Positions 1-7,475 of a stretch of DNA of 11,685 nt are shown piece after piece; the first letter of the stretch is position 1; every line of letters begins with the position of its first letter. This DNA is from Oscillospiraceae bacterium. Lineage in GTDB: Bacteria; Bacillota; Clostridia; Oscillospirales; Ruminococcaceae. The stretch lies in the NCBI GenBank assembly GCA_019423445.1, contig JAHZBJ010000018.1:1849-13533 (forward strand). Direction: 5' to 3'. The translations under genes were made by a program, and so were the position numbers. Under the pieces are notes generated by a model, which made no database searches, was not told where the DNA came from, and was given only the letters and a program-made list of their open reading frames with translations.

Positions 1-1
1 G

Positions 2-1264
2 CTGTGCCGGGAAGGGCTTCTCACCAACGCCCAGCTGGAGGAAGCCCGCCGGGAGGGGGGAGAAGGCCCGGTGGACTACGGCCGGCTCTACGAGACCCGG
101 TACCCCCTTCTGCGCCAGGCCCACGCCCGGTTCCGGCTGCGGCCCCCGGTGGAGTTTGAGGAGTTCCGGCAGAACTCCCCCTGGCTGGAGGACTACAGCC
201 TTTTCATGGCCCTGAAGGCCCGGGCCGGCGGCGCCCCCTGGGGGGAGTGGGATGAGCCCCTCCGGGCCCGGGAGCCGGCGGCCATGGCCGCCGCCCGGAA
301 AGAGCTCCGGGAGGAAATCTCCTTCTGGGAGATGGTGCAGTACCTCTTCTACCGCCAGTGGCGGGGCCTCAAAACCTACGCCAACAACCGGGGCATCCGG
401 ATCATCGGGGACCTTCCCATCTATGTGGCCCTGGACAGCGCCGACGTCTGGGCCGCCCCGGAGCAGTTCCTCCTGGACCAGGAGCTGCGGCCCCTGGCGG
501 TGGCGGGCTGCCCGCCCGACGGCTTCACGGCGGAGGGGCAGCTCTGGGGGAACCCCCTCTTCCGCTGGGACGTCATGGCGGAGGACGGCTACGATTGGTG
601 GATCCGGCGGATCGCCCACACCACCTCCATCTTCGACGTCACCCGCATCGACCACTTCCGGGGGTTTGAATCCTACTATGCCATCCCCGCCGGGGCCCCG
701 GACGCCCGGCAGGGGGAGTGGCGCCCCGGCCCGGGAATGGCTCTGTTCCAGGCGGCGGAGCGGCGGCTGGGCCGCCGGGCCATTATCGCCGAGGACCTGG
801 GCTTCCTCACCGACGGGGTGCGGCGGCTGCTGGCGGAGTCCGGCTTCCCCGGGATGAAGGTGCTGGAGTTTGCCTTTGACAGCCGGGAGGAAAGCGATTA
901 CCTCCCCCACAACTACTCCCGGGACTGCGTGGTCTATGTGGGGACCCACGACAACGACACCGCCCTGGGGTGGATGGAGACCGCCTCCCGGGAGGACACC
1001 GCCTTCGCCAAGGAGTACCTGCGCCTGACCCCGGCGGAGGGATGGGCCTGGGGGCTGATGCGGGGGGCATGGTCCAGCGTGGCGGACACCGCCGTGGTCC
1101 AGATGCAGGACCTGCTGGAGCTGGGGAGCGAAGCCCGGATGAACACCCCCTCCACCCTGGGGGAGAACTGGCGTTGGCGGATGGCCCCCGGAGCAGCCAG
1201 CCCGGAACTGGCCCGGCGCCTCCGCCGCCAGATGGAACTTTACGGCCGTATTCCTCGTCCGTAA
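2..1264 (+). CDS. malQ: 4-alpha-glucanotransferase (amylomaltase, GH77), 3' partial
   Basis: This enzyme transfers alpha-1,4-glucan segments between maltodextrins or glycogen-like chains, a cytoplasmic step in maltodextrin and glycogen use. The reading frame is open to the left edge, so the N-terminal part lies outside the window; 420 codons are visible of a family that is usually about 500 residues. The GTG at 71 is internal rather than the start. The GH77 catalytic signature is complete: the nucleophile Asp sits in RIDHFRG (Asp codon 650-652), the acid/base Glu in IIAEDLG (791-793), and the third Asp in GTHDND (950-952). An upstream GDLPIYV segment is also typical. The gene ends with TAA at 1262-1264 and converges on lpdA across a repeat island. 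No intrinsic terminator with a T-run is visible after it. Confidence 0.96.
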   Translation: MCREGLLTNAQLEEARREGGEGPVDYGRLYETRYPLLRQAHARFRLRPPVEFEEFRQNSPWLEDYSLFMALKARAGGAPWGEWDEPLRAREPAAMAAARKELREEISFWEMVQYLFYRQWRGLKTYANNRGIRIIGDLPIYVALDSADVWAAPEQFLLDQELRPLAVAGCPPDGFTAEGQLWGNPLFRWDVMAEDGYDWWIRRIAHTTSIFDVTRIDHFRGFESYYAIPAGAPDARQGEWRPGPGMALFQAAERRLGRRAIIAEDLGFLTDGVRRLLAESGFPGMKVLEFAFDSREESDYLPHNYSRDCVVYVGTHDNDTALGWMETASREDTAFAKEYLRLTPAEGWAWGLMRGAWSSVADTAVVQMQDLLELGSEARMNTPSTLGENWRWRMAPGAASPELARRLRRQMELYGRIPRP

Positions 1265-1290
1265 GAAACGTTTCGGTTATCGAAGCATTG

Positions 1291-1523
1291 TGCCCCGCTC
1301 TCTGAACAGGCCACTTGGGCTGAGAAGGGCGCTGGTTTTCCAACCAAGCGCCTTCTGAATCCCAGGTGATATGCTCAGGGAGCGGGGCAGTCATTTGCGA
1401 TGCTGCGTCCCTTCTCTCACGGACGCGAGAGCGGGGCAGTCATTTGCGATGCTGCGTCCCTTTTCTCACGGACGCGAGAGCGGGGCGGTATCTTGCGCTT
1501 CGCAGAATCTTTTCTCACGGACC
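1291..1523 (-). repeat. Repeat island 1: 99-nt foldback plus three 44-49-bp tandem modules
   Basis: This island fills most of the 286-bp gap between the convergent malQ and lpdA stop codons. Positions 1291-1389 form a long imperfect foldback. Its outer arms 1291-1308 and 1372-1389 pair over 18 positions with 2 mismatches, and a GC-rich inner stem lies near 1326-1355. Modules start at 1381, 1430 and 1479, exactly 49 bp apart. The first two are nearly identical and the third has diverged in its middle. On the minus strand each module reads GTCCGTGAGA...CCCCGCTC. The same module recurs at 8878-9310 and 11568-11612. Reading frames through it are repeat artefacts. There are no spacers, so it is not CRISPR, and no transposase is present. 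The family is unidentified; it could be a BIME/MITE-like element or a structured RNA. Confidence 0.85.
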
Positions 1524-1550
1524 TGAGTACCGGCTCCGGCCGGCCGGGGG

Positions 1551-2927
1551 CTACTCCGCCGCTTCCCCGAAGCCTTCGCAGAAGGTGGGGTGGGGGTGGA
1601 TGGTCTCGGCCACATCCCGGAGGGTGAGCCCCCGGGAAATTGCCAGGGCGGCCTCCCCGATGATGTCGGTGGCCCGGGCGCACATCAGCTGGGCCCCCAG
1701 GAGACGGCCGGTTTCGGCGTGGGCCACCAGCTTCACAAAGCCCCGTTCCTGGCGGGTGAGCACCGACTTGCCGTTGGCGGACATCAGGTATTTCCGGGCC
1801 AGCGCCGGGATCCCGGCGGCCTTGGCCTCGTCGGCGGTAAGACCCACCGAGGCGATCTCCGGGTCGGTGTAGACACAGGATGGCACCACTGTCAGATCCT
1901 TATCCGGACCCGCCTCCTCCCCGAACATCTCCCGGAGGGCGCGGTAGCCCTGGGCGGTGGCCATGTGGGCCAGCTGGATCCCGCCGGTGGCGTCTCCCAC
2001 CGCCCAGACCCCGGGGAGGCCGGTGGCGAAATGCTCGTCCACCTGGACGTAGCCTTTGGAGAAGATGAGCTTCTCCCGGCACTCCGGGGCAAAGGCCCCT
2101 TCCGCCAGACCCCGGCGGCCCACCGCCACCAGGAGCCCGTCGCAGGAAAGGCTCTCCTCCTTCCCCTTCTCCTGCCAGAAGCACCGCAGCCCCCCGTCAG
2201 GGTCCTTCTCCACCCGGGAGAGGGCGGCGCCGGTGCGGATATCGGCCCCCCGCTTCTTCAGGATCAGCCGGAGGTTCTGGGAGATCTCCCGGTCCATCCC
2301 GGGGAGGATCCGGTCCGCCGCTTCCAGCACCGTCACCCGGCGGCCCAGGCTGGTATAGAAGGAGGCAAACTCCATGCCGATGACACCGCCCCCCACAATA
2401 ACCAGGTGGTCATAGAGGGTCTCCCGGCAAAGGAGGCTGGTGCTGTCCTCCACCCCGGCAAGGCCGTCCCCCAGCCCCGGCACCGGCAGCACCGCAGGCT
2501 CCGAGCCCGCCGCCACCAGGATATGGTCCCCGGTGATCTCCCCCGGTTCCCCTGAGAGGATCACCCGGCCGTCTCCCGCCGCCTGGGCCATACAGGGGTA
2601 GAGGTCGATCTTATGGGTCTTGAACTGGAGGGCGATGCCCCCCCGGAGGTTTTCCACCACCTCCCGCTTCCAGGCCATCAGGGCGGGCATGTCTACCGTC
2701 AGCCCCTGGGCCAGCAGCCCCGCCGGGGCCATGGAGGAGGCCTCCCGGTAGGTCTCGGCGGTGTGGAGGAGGGTCTTGGTGGGGATGCACCCCCGGTTGA
2801 GGCAGGTGCCTCCCAGCTCCCCGGCTTCCGCCACCGCCACCCGCTTTCCGGCCTTGGCCGCCCGGATGGCGGCGGGATAGCCCCCGGGGCCTCCGCCGAT
2901 GACAATCAGATCATAATGGTTTCCCAT
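1551..2927 (-). CDS. lpdA: Dihydrolipoyl dehydrogenase (glycine cleavage L protein / E3)
   Basis: This FAD enzyme reoxidises dihydrolipoyl-GcvH (or dihydrolipoyl E2) with NAD+ in the cytoplasm. The product is 458 residues, normal for an E3 without an N-terminal lipoyl domain. The FAD-binding GGGPGG is at residues 11-16. The redox disulfide pair is C42/C47 in TCLNRGC. The NAD-binding GGGVIG is at 179-184, the second FAD contact AVGDAT at 309-314, and the C-terminal dimer motif HPHPTFCE carries His446 and Glu451. The start is ATG at 2927, preceded by a clear AAAGGTGG ribosome binding site about 7 nt away. It follows lplA by 246 bp that contain an intrinsic terminator (3112-3148) and a hairpin array. 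It may therefore be expressed partly apart from the rest of the gcv genes, which would suit an E3 shared with other 2-oxoacid dehydrogenases (inference). Confidence 0.97.
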   Translation of the reverse strand: MGNHYDLIVIGGGPGGYPAAIRAAKAGKRVAVAEAGELGGTCLNRGCIPTKTLLHTAETYREASSMAPAGLLAQGLTVDMPALMAWKREVVENLRGGIALQFKTHKIDLYPCMAQAAGDGRVILSGEPGEITGDHILVAAGSEPAVLPVPGLGDGLAGVEDSTSLLCRETLYDHLVIVGGGVIGMEFASFYTSLGRRVTVLEAADRILPGMDREISQNLRLILKKRGADIRTGAALSRVEKDPDGGLRCFWQEKGKEESLSCDGLLVAVGRRGLAEGAFAPECREKLIFSKGYVQVDEHFATGLPGVWAVGDATGGIQLAHMATAQGYRALREMFGEEAGPDKDLTVVPSCVYTDPEIASVGLTADEAKAAGIPALARKYLMSANGKSVLTRQERGFVKLVAHAETGRLLGAQLMCARATDIIGEAALAISRGLTLRDVAETIHPHPTFCEGFGEAAE

Positions 2928-2942
2928 GGACGTTCCACCTTT

Positions 2943-3106
2943 CCCCGTCTCCGGTCGCGAGACGGATGATTGTTGTGACTCTCCGCCGTCCCGGAGCCGG
3001 GACAGGCCCCGTCCCCGGTCATGGGACGGACTGTTTTGAATGCGTCTGCCCCGGCTCCGGGGCAGACAGATGGTTTTGAAAGAGTTTTCCCCCTGTGTCC
3101 CGGGGG
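2943..3106 (-). repeat. Array of five hairpins in the lplA-lpdA intergenic region
   Basis: Stems are visible at 2945-2951/2959-2965 (7 bp), 2988-2993/2998-3003 (6 bp, tetraloop), 3009-3015/3023-3029 (7 bp), 3044-3053/3058-3067 (10 bp perfect, tetraloop) and 3089-3093/3102-3106. The first and third hairpins are copies of one 24-bp unit, starting at 2943 and 3007. They differ at four positions, and two of those change a T-A pair to C-G, so pairing is kept. After the first, third and fourth hairpins comes a related T-rich linker (TGATTGTTGTGA, CTGTTTTGAA, TGGTTTTGAA). The array would be transcribed as the lpdA 5' region. A role in mRNA processing or stability is possible; no known riboswitch class was recognised. 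Confidence 0.7.
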
Positions 3107-3111
3107 AGGTG

Positions 3112-3148
3112 AAAAAGGGGTCCTCTCCCCGTCCGGGGAGGGGACCCC
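3112..3148 (-). terminator. Intrinsic terminator downstream of lplA
   Basis: On the minus strand a 14-position stem (3135-3148 with 3117-3130, one mismatch) and a 4-nt loop are followed directly by TTTTT (3112-3116). It starts 25 bp after the lplA stop codon. It should end most transcripts that began at the gcv promoter, leaving lpdA dependent on read-through or on its own promoter. Confidence 0.88.
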
Positions 3149-3173
3149 AGAGGGCTTCCCTGAGAGTATTGCC

Positions 3174-4169
3174 CTAAAAGAGGCGGTCCAACAGGGCGGC
3201 CACGTCCCCGGCCATCTCCTTTTCCTGGGAGGTGGGGGAGGGAAGGGCCGCCAGGGCCGCCGCCAGCTCCTCCCGGCAGAAGGGCAGCCCTTCCAGGGCC
3301 TGGGCGGCCCTGGGAAGGAAGTCGGTGTTCAGGGCGTCGGACCAGATCCGGGCGGCCTTCACCCGGCCCCCCTCCACCTGGAGCTGGAGCCGGGCCTCCC
3401 CCCAGGGGAAACGGGCCCCCGCTTCATCGCTGAAGGGGATATCCCTGCCGAAGCGCCAGTCCCAGGAGGCGTACTTCTCCCGGAGGGCTTCCGGCTCCCC
3501 GGCCGGGAGCCGGGCCATGTCAAAGGGCCGGGGCTCCCCGCCCCAAACCTCCCCGAAAGCCCTCAGAAGGGCCTCCTCCAGCTCCCGGAGGGAAAGGCCC
3601 GGGAGGAAATCCCGGAGGTTGGCCACCCGGCTGCGCACCGAGTCCACGCTTTTGGACTGGAGCTTCTCTCGGCTGACGGTGAGATACCGCTCCATGGCGG
3701 CCATGTCGGCGGAGAGGAGGAGTGTTCCGTGGTGGAAACACCGGTCCCCGCCCCGCCAGTAGGCGCTGCCGGAGCATTTGCGCCCTTCCAGGGCGATATC
3801 GTTGCGGCCGGTGGCCTCAGCCTGGAGACCCAGGGCCCGGAGACCCTGGAGGATCACCTGGGTCTGCCGGGGGACGTCGTAGTCCTCCCGGCGCAGGAGA
3901 AAGGTGAAGTTCAGGTTCCCCAGGTCGTGGAACACCGCCCCGCCCCCGGAGAGGCGGCGGGCAAGGCGCCCTCCTTCCTCCTCCAGGAGCCGGACCCGGC
4001 ATTCCTTCCAGGGGTTCTGGTTCCTGCCGATAACCACCGTCTGCTGGTTCTGCCAGAGGTAGAGGATGCACTCCCCCGGCTCCACCCGGCCCAGGAGGGC
4101 CTCCTCCAGGGCCAGGTTCCGGAAGGGGTCATACCCCTCCCCCCGGAGCCAGGACAGCTTCTTAACCAT
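3174..4169 (-). CDS. lplA: Lipoate-protein ligase A
   Basis: This enzyme activates lipoate with ATP and attaches it to the acceptor lysine of GcvH, and possibly to other lipoyl domains. The product is 331 residues, the usual length for LplA with its C-terminal accessory domain. Visible motifs are RRLSGGGAVFHDLGNLNF (about 71-88), GRNDIALEGRKCSGSA with the presumed catalytic Lys131, HHGTLL (146-151) and SVDSVRSRVANL (174-185). The residue after Lys131 is Cys, where other LplA proteins I recall have Ile; I see no reason to think this abolishes activity. The start ATG at 4169 lies 8 nt inside the end of gcvPB, with GGAGG 6 nt upstream, so the two are translationally coupled. Its place after gcvPB points to GcvH as the main client. 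A terminator follows. Confidence 0.95.
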   Translation of the reverse strand: MVKKLSWLRGEGYDPFRNLALEEALLGRVEPGECILYLWQNQQTVVIGRNQNPWKECRVRLLEEEGGRLARRLSGGGAVFHDLGNLNFTFLLRREDYDVPRQTQVILQGLRALGLQAEATGRNDIALEGRKCSGSAYWRGGDRCFHHGTLLLSADMAAMERYLTVSREKLQSKSVDSVRSRVANLRDFLPGLSLRELEEALLRAFGEVWGGEPRPFDMARLPAGEPEALREKYASWDWRFGRDIPFSDEAGARFPWGEARLQLQVEGGRVKAARIWSDALNTDFLPRAAQALEGLPFCREELAAALAALPSPTSQEKEMAGDVAALLDRLF

Positions 4170-5604
4170 GGGCTTCCTCCGGGAACTGGTAGTGGAGCAC
4201 CGGGTTCCGGGCCGCGCCCACCTCGTCCAGGCGGCTCACCCGGGTGGTGTGGGGGCTGGACCGGATGTAGTCCGGGTCCTCCACCGCCTTTTCATGGATC
4301 TCCAGGAAGGCGGCGATAAGCCGGTCCAGAGACTCCTTGGATTCCGTCTCGGTGGGCTCCACCATCAGGGCCTCATGGACGATCAGGGGGAAGTACATGG
4401 TGGGGGGATGGATGCCGTAGTCCAGCAGGGCCTTGGCCACGTCCATGGCGGTGACGTGGATGTCCTCCTTCTCCGGCTCCAGGCTCATGACAAATTCATG
4501 CATACAGGTATGGTCAAAGGCCATCTTGTAGGCCCCGGAGAGCTTCACCCGGAGGTAGTTGGCGCCCAGCACCGCCCCGCGGCTGGCGTCCAGGATCCCC
4601 TGGGCCCCCAGGGTCAGGGCGTAAGTCAGGGCCTTCACCACCACCAGGAAGTTGCCGTGGAAGGAGCGCACCTGGCCGATGGACTGTTCCGCCTTGTGCC
4701 AGCGGTAGCCCGCTTCGGTCTTTTCCACCGTCTCCCCAGGGAGGAAGGGGGCCAGGAAGGCCTTGCATCCGGCGGGGCCGCTTCCCGGGCCGCCGCCGCC
4801 GTGGGGGGTGGAGAAGGTCTTGTGGAGGTTCAGGTGGACCACGTCGAAGCCCATATCCCCGGGACGGGCTACCCCCATTACGGCGTTGAGGTTGGCCCCG
4901 TCGTAGTAGCAGAGGCCTCCGGCGTCGTGGACGATTTTGGTGATCTCCAAAATGTTGGGGTCAAAGAGCCCCACGGTGTTGGGGTTTGTCAGCATCAGGC
5001 CGGCGGTGTCCGGCCCCACCGCCTCCCGGAGCTTTGCAAGGTCCACAAGGCCGTCGGGGGTGGAAGGGATGTTCACCACGGTAAAGCCTGCCATAACGGC
5101 GCTGGCGGGGTTGGTGCCATGGGCCGAGTCGGGGACGATGATCTTCTTCCGGGCCTCGTCCCCCCGGCTCTCGTGCCAGGCCTTGATAAGCAGCAGCCCG
5201 GTGAACTCCCCGTGGGCCCCGGCGGCAGGCTGGAAGGTCATGGCGTCCATGCCGGTGATCTCGCAGAACACCTTCTGGGCGGTGTGGATCAGCTCCAGGG
5301 AACCCTGGACTGTCTCCTCCGGCTGGAGGGGATGGACCCCGGTAAAGCCCGGCAGGGCGGCCATCTCCTCATTGATCTTGGGGTTGTACTTCATGGTGCA
5401 GCTTCCCAGGGGGTAGCAGCCGTTGTTGACCCCGTGGGTGGCGGCGGCCAGCCGGGTGTAGTGGCGGCTGATGTCGTTCTCCGACACCTCCGGCAGCCGG
5501 GGAGCCGCCTTCCGCTGCCGGGAGGGCAGGACCTCCGGCACATCGCAGGGGGGCAGCAGGTCGCACTGCCGCCCGGGGACGCTCCGCTCAAAGATCAGTT
5601 CCAT
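4162..5604 (-). CDS. gcvPB: Glycine dehydrogenase (decarboxylating) subunit 2
   Basis: This is the PLP-binding subunit of the two-chain P protein. With GcvPA it decarboxylates glycine and passes the aminomethyl group to lipoyl-GcvH. The product is 480 residues, normal for the family. The PLP lysine is Lys262 in LNLHKTFSTPHGGGGPG, followed by the glycine-rich loop. Other family segments are NNGCYPLGSCTMKYNPK (60-76), TFQPAAGAHGE (123-133) and DSAHGTNPASA (159-169). The start ATG at 5604 overlaps the gcvPA stop by one base (TGATG), with AAGGAGGT about 10 nt upstream inside gcvPA. Its end overlaps lplA by 8 nt. These overlaps support a single tightly coupled transcript. Confidence 0.98.
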   Translation of the reverse strand: MELIFERSVPGRQCDLLPPCDVPEVLPSRQRKAAPRLPEVSENDISRHYTRLAAATHGVNNGCYPLGSCTMKYNPKINEEMAALPGFTGVHPLQPEETVQGSLELIHTAQKVFCEITGMDAMTFQPAAGAHGEFTGLLLIKAWHESRGDEARKKIIVPDSAHGTNPASAVMAGFTVVNIPSTPDGLVDLAKLREAVGPDTAGLMLTNPNTVGLFDPNILEITKIVHDAGGLCYYDGANLNAVMGVARPGDMGFDVVHLNLHKTFSTPHGGGGPGSGPAGCKAFLAPFLPGETVEKTEAGYRWHKAEQSIGQVRSFHGNFLVVVKALTYALTLGAQGILDASRGAVLGANYLRVKLSGAYKMAFDHTCMHEFVMSLEPEKEDIHVTAMDVAKALLDYGIHPPTMYFPLIVHEALMVEPTETESKESLDRLIAAFLEIHEKAVEDPDYIRSSPHTTRVSRLDEVGAARNPVLHYQFPEEAHG

Positions 5605-6920
5605 CAGCCCAGCACCTCCTTCACCAAGGCCGCCAGCTCATCCATTTCCTCTTTGGTGTTCATCTCGGTGGCGCACCAGAGGAGGCCGCCGTCCGGGAGG
5701 GGCAGCCCTCCCAGGTATCCTTTTTCCGCCAGAGGCCGGAGGAGCTTCTCCGGCCCCACCGGGCAGCGGGTGACAAATTCGTGGAAGAACTCCCCGCTGT
5801 ACACCGGGGCCAGCCCCGCTTCCGCCAGCTTCCCCTGGAGGTAGTGGGCCTTGGAACAGCAGAGCTCCGCCGCCTGGCGCAGCCCCTGGGGTCCCATGGC
5901 CGAAAGGTACACCGAGGCGGTCAGGGCGCAGAGGGCCTCATTGGAGCAGATGTTGGAGCTGGCCTTCTCCCGGCGGATGTGCTGCTCCCGGGCCTGGAGG
6001 GTGAGGACAAAGCCCCGCCGCCCCTGGGAATCGGTGGTCTGGCCCACGATCCGTCCGGGGAGTTTGCGCATCATCTCCTTGGTGGCGGCCATAAAGCCCA
6101 GGTAGGGCCCGCCGAAGGAAAGGGACATCCCCAAGGGCTGGCCCTCTCCCACAGCCACGTCGGCCCCTGCCTCGGCGGGGGTCTCCAGGAGCCCCAGGGA
6201 GATGGGGTTGACGCTCATAACCGCCTTGCCGCCGGCCTCGTGGACAGCGGCGCAGAGGGCGGAGGCGTCCTCAATGATCCCCCAGTAGTTGGGCTGCTGG
6301 AACACCAGACAGGCCACGGTGCCGTCCAGCATCCCCAGAAGGGCCTCCCGGTCGGTGGCGCCGTCTTTGGCCGGCACCAGCTCCACGGCGGCGTCCCTGC
6401 CGTGGCAGTAGGTCTTCACCGTCTCGATGATCTGGGGGTCGGCGGCGGCAGAGACCAGAACCCGGGTCTTTTTCCGGTCCCGGCACATGAATACCGCCTC
6501 GGCGGCGGCGCAGGCTCCGTCGTAGACCGAAGCGTTGGCGGCCTCCATGCCGGTAAGCTCACAGATCATGGTCTGGTATTCAAAGATGGCCTGAAGGTTC
6601 CCCTGGCTGATCTCCGCCTGGTAGGGGGTGTAGGCGGTGACAAACTCCTCCTTGGAGGTCACCTGGCGGACAATGGCGGGGATGTAGTGGCGGTAGGCCC
6701 CGGCGCCCCGGAACATATGGGGGAACACCTGGTTTTTGGCTGCCATGGCCTCCACCTTCCGGCGGACCTCCAGCTCGGAGCAGCCCTCCGGCAGGTCCAG
6801 AAGGCGGTCCAGCCGGACCTTGCGGGGGACGTCCTCAAAGAGGTGGTCAAAGTCCCGGTATCCCGCCTCCCGGAGCATCTCCTGCTCCTGGGCGGGGGTG
6901 TGGGAAAGATAAGAACCCAT
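5604..6920 (-). CDS. gcvPA: Glycine dehydrogenase (decarboxylating) subunit 1
   Basis: This is the first subunit of the split P protein. It lacks the PLP lysine and works as a complex with GcvPB. The product is 438 residues, close to the family's usual size. Typical segments are MGSYLSHTPAQEQEMLREAG at the N-terminus, FRGAGAYRHYIPAIVRQV (70-87), TAYTPYQAEISQGNLQAIFE (95-114) and ASVYDGACAAAEA. The start is ATG at 6920, with GAGGAG about 8 nt upstream. It lies 61 bp downstream of gcvH and is coupled to gcvPB by a one-base stop/start overlap. The two-gene P protein is the form commonly seen in Firmicutes and archaea; E. coli has a single-chain GcvP. Confidence 0.97.
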   Translation of the reverse strand: MGSYLSHTPAQEQEMLREAGYRDFDHLFEDVPRKVRLDRLLDLPEGCSELEVRRKVEAMAAKNQVFPHMFRGAGAYRHYIPAIVRQVTSKEEFVTAYTPYQAEISQGNLQAIFEYQTMICELTGMEAANASVYDGACAAAEAVFMCRDRKKTRVLVSAAADPQIIETVKTYCHGRDAAVELVPAKDGATDREALLGMLDGTVACLVFQQPNYWGIIEDASALCAAVHEAGGKAVMSVNPISLGLLETPAEAGADVAVGEGQPLGMSLSFGGPYLGFMAATKEMMRKLPGRIVGQTTDSQGRRGFVLTLQAREQHIRREKASSNICSNEALCALTASVYLSAMGPQGLRQAAELCCSKAHYLQGKLAEAGLAPVYSGEFFHEFVTRCPVGPEKLLRPLAEKGYLGGLPLPDGGLLWCATEMNTKEEMDELAALVKEVLG

Positions 6921-6963
6921 TTGCGTCTCTCCTCTTTCTGATTACTCGGCGGTTCAGGAAATC

Positions 6964-6981
6964 TTCTCTCCCGGACCCGGA
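6964..6981 (-). repeat. Probable degenerate end of the dispersed repeat
   Basis: These 18 bases are identical to the terminal part of repeat copy 3 (around 11599-11616), and the flanking bases also resemble the diverged module at 1505-1523. The match ends at 6981, directly against the gcvH stop codon at 6982. It sits in the 61-bp gcvH-gcvPA gap. It may be a relic of an element or a chance match in GC-rich DNA. Confidence 0.45.
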
Positions 6982-7365
6982 TTATTCCCCAATCGTCCCC
7001 AGGAACTCCTCATAAGCGGCGGCGTCCATCAGCTCCTCCTGGCCGCTGATCTCCTCCACCCGGATGAACCAGGCGCCGTTGGGGTCGCTGTTGATGGTCT
7101 CGGGGCTGTCCAGCAGGGCCTCATTGATCTCTGCCACCACGCCGGTGACAGGGGAGAAGACGTCGGACACCGCCTTCACCGATTCCACGTCCCCAAAGGA
7201 CTCTCCGGCGGTGACAGGGTCCCCTTCCTGGGGAAGGTTGACAAACACCAGGTCCCCCAGCTGGGACTGGGCGTAGTCGGTAAGGCCCACCCGGGCGGAA
7301 CCGTCCTCCAGGAATTCCACCCACTCGTGGCTCTTGGCGTACTTGTAGTTGGCGGGAATGTTCAT
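6982..7365 (-). CDS. gcvH: Glycine cleavage system H protein
   Basis: This is the small lipoyl carrier that shuttles the aminomethyl intermediate between the P, T and L proteins. The product is 127 residues, the standard length. The N-terminus contains KSHEWVEFLEDGSARVGLTD. The lipoyl-lysine is Lys64 in GDVESVKAVSDVFSPVTG. The C-terminal NSDPNGAWFIRV segment is also typical. The start ATG at 7365 has an excellent AGGAGG 7 nt upstream. It lies 110 bp after gcvT, in a gap with three small GC hairpins, and 61 bp before gcvPA. Lipoylation is expected to come from LplA of the same operon. Confidence 0.98.
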   Translation of the reverse strand: MNIPANYKYAKSHEWVEFLEDGSARVGLTDYAQSQLGDLVFVNLPQEGDPVTAGESFGDVESVKAVSDVFSPVTGVVAEINEALLDSPETINSDPNGAWFIRVEEISGQEELMDAAAYEEFLGTIGE

Positions 7366-7412
7366 GATGCTTCCTCCTGTTTCATAATGTTCTCTGATTC
7401 TCTCTGGGATAT

Positions 7413-7469
7413 CCCCGGGAGGGAACCCCCGGGGCCGTACCGGTGAAACCGTCCCCCGCTCCTGCGGGG
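7413..7469 (-). other. GC-rich hairpins between gcvT and gcvH
   Basis: The 110-bp gcvT-gcvH gap contains stems 7413-7419/7428-7434 (7 bp, 8-nt loop), a small CGGT/ACCG hairpin near 7441-7451, and 7454-7459/7464-7469 (6 bp, 4-nt loop) just after the gcvT stop. None is followed by a T-run on the minus strand, so they are not intrinsic terminators. They could stabilise the 3' end of gcvT mRNA or tune the T:H ratio, but this is speculative. Confidence 0.4.
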
Positions 7470-7475
7470 CCCCGG

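Noticed and set aside
71..73. GTG at 71 as the start of malQ
   Set aside because: The frame is open to the window edge with glucanotransferase-like sequence before it, and the family is about 500 residues long.
1381..1523. CRISPR array
   Set aside because: The 44-49-bp modules follow one another directly with no unique spacers, and no cas genes are present.
3021..5844. Long plus-strand open frames opposite lplA, gcvPB and gcvPA
   Set aside because: They are shadows caused by high GC at third codon positions. The minus-strand genes have clear family motifs, ribosome binding sites and overlaps.
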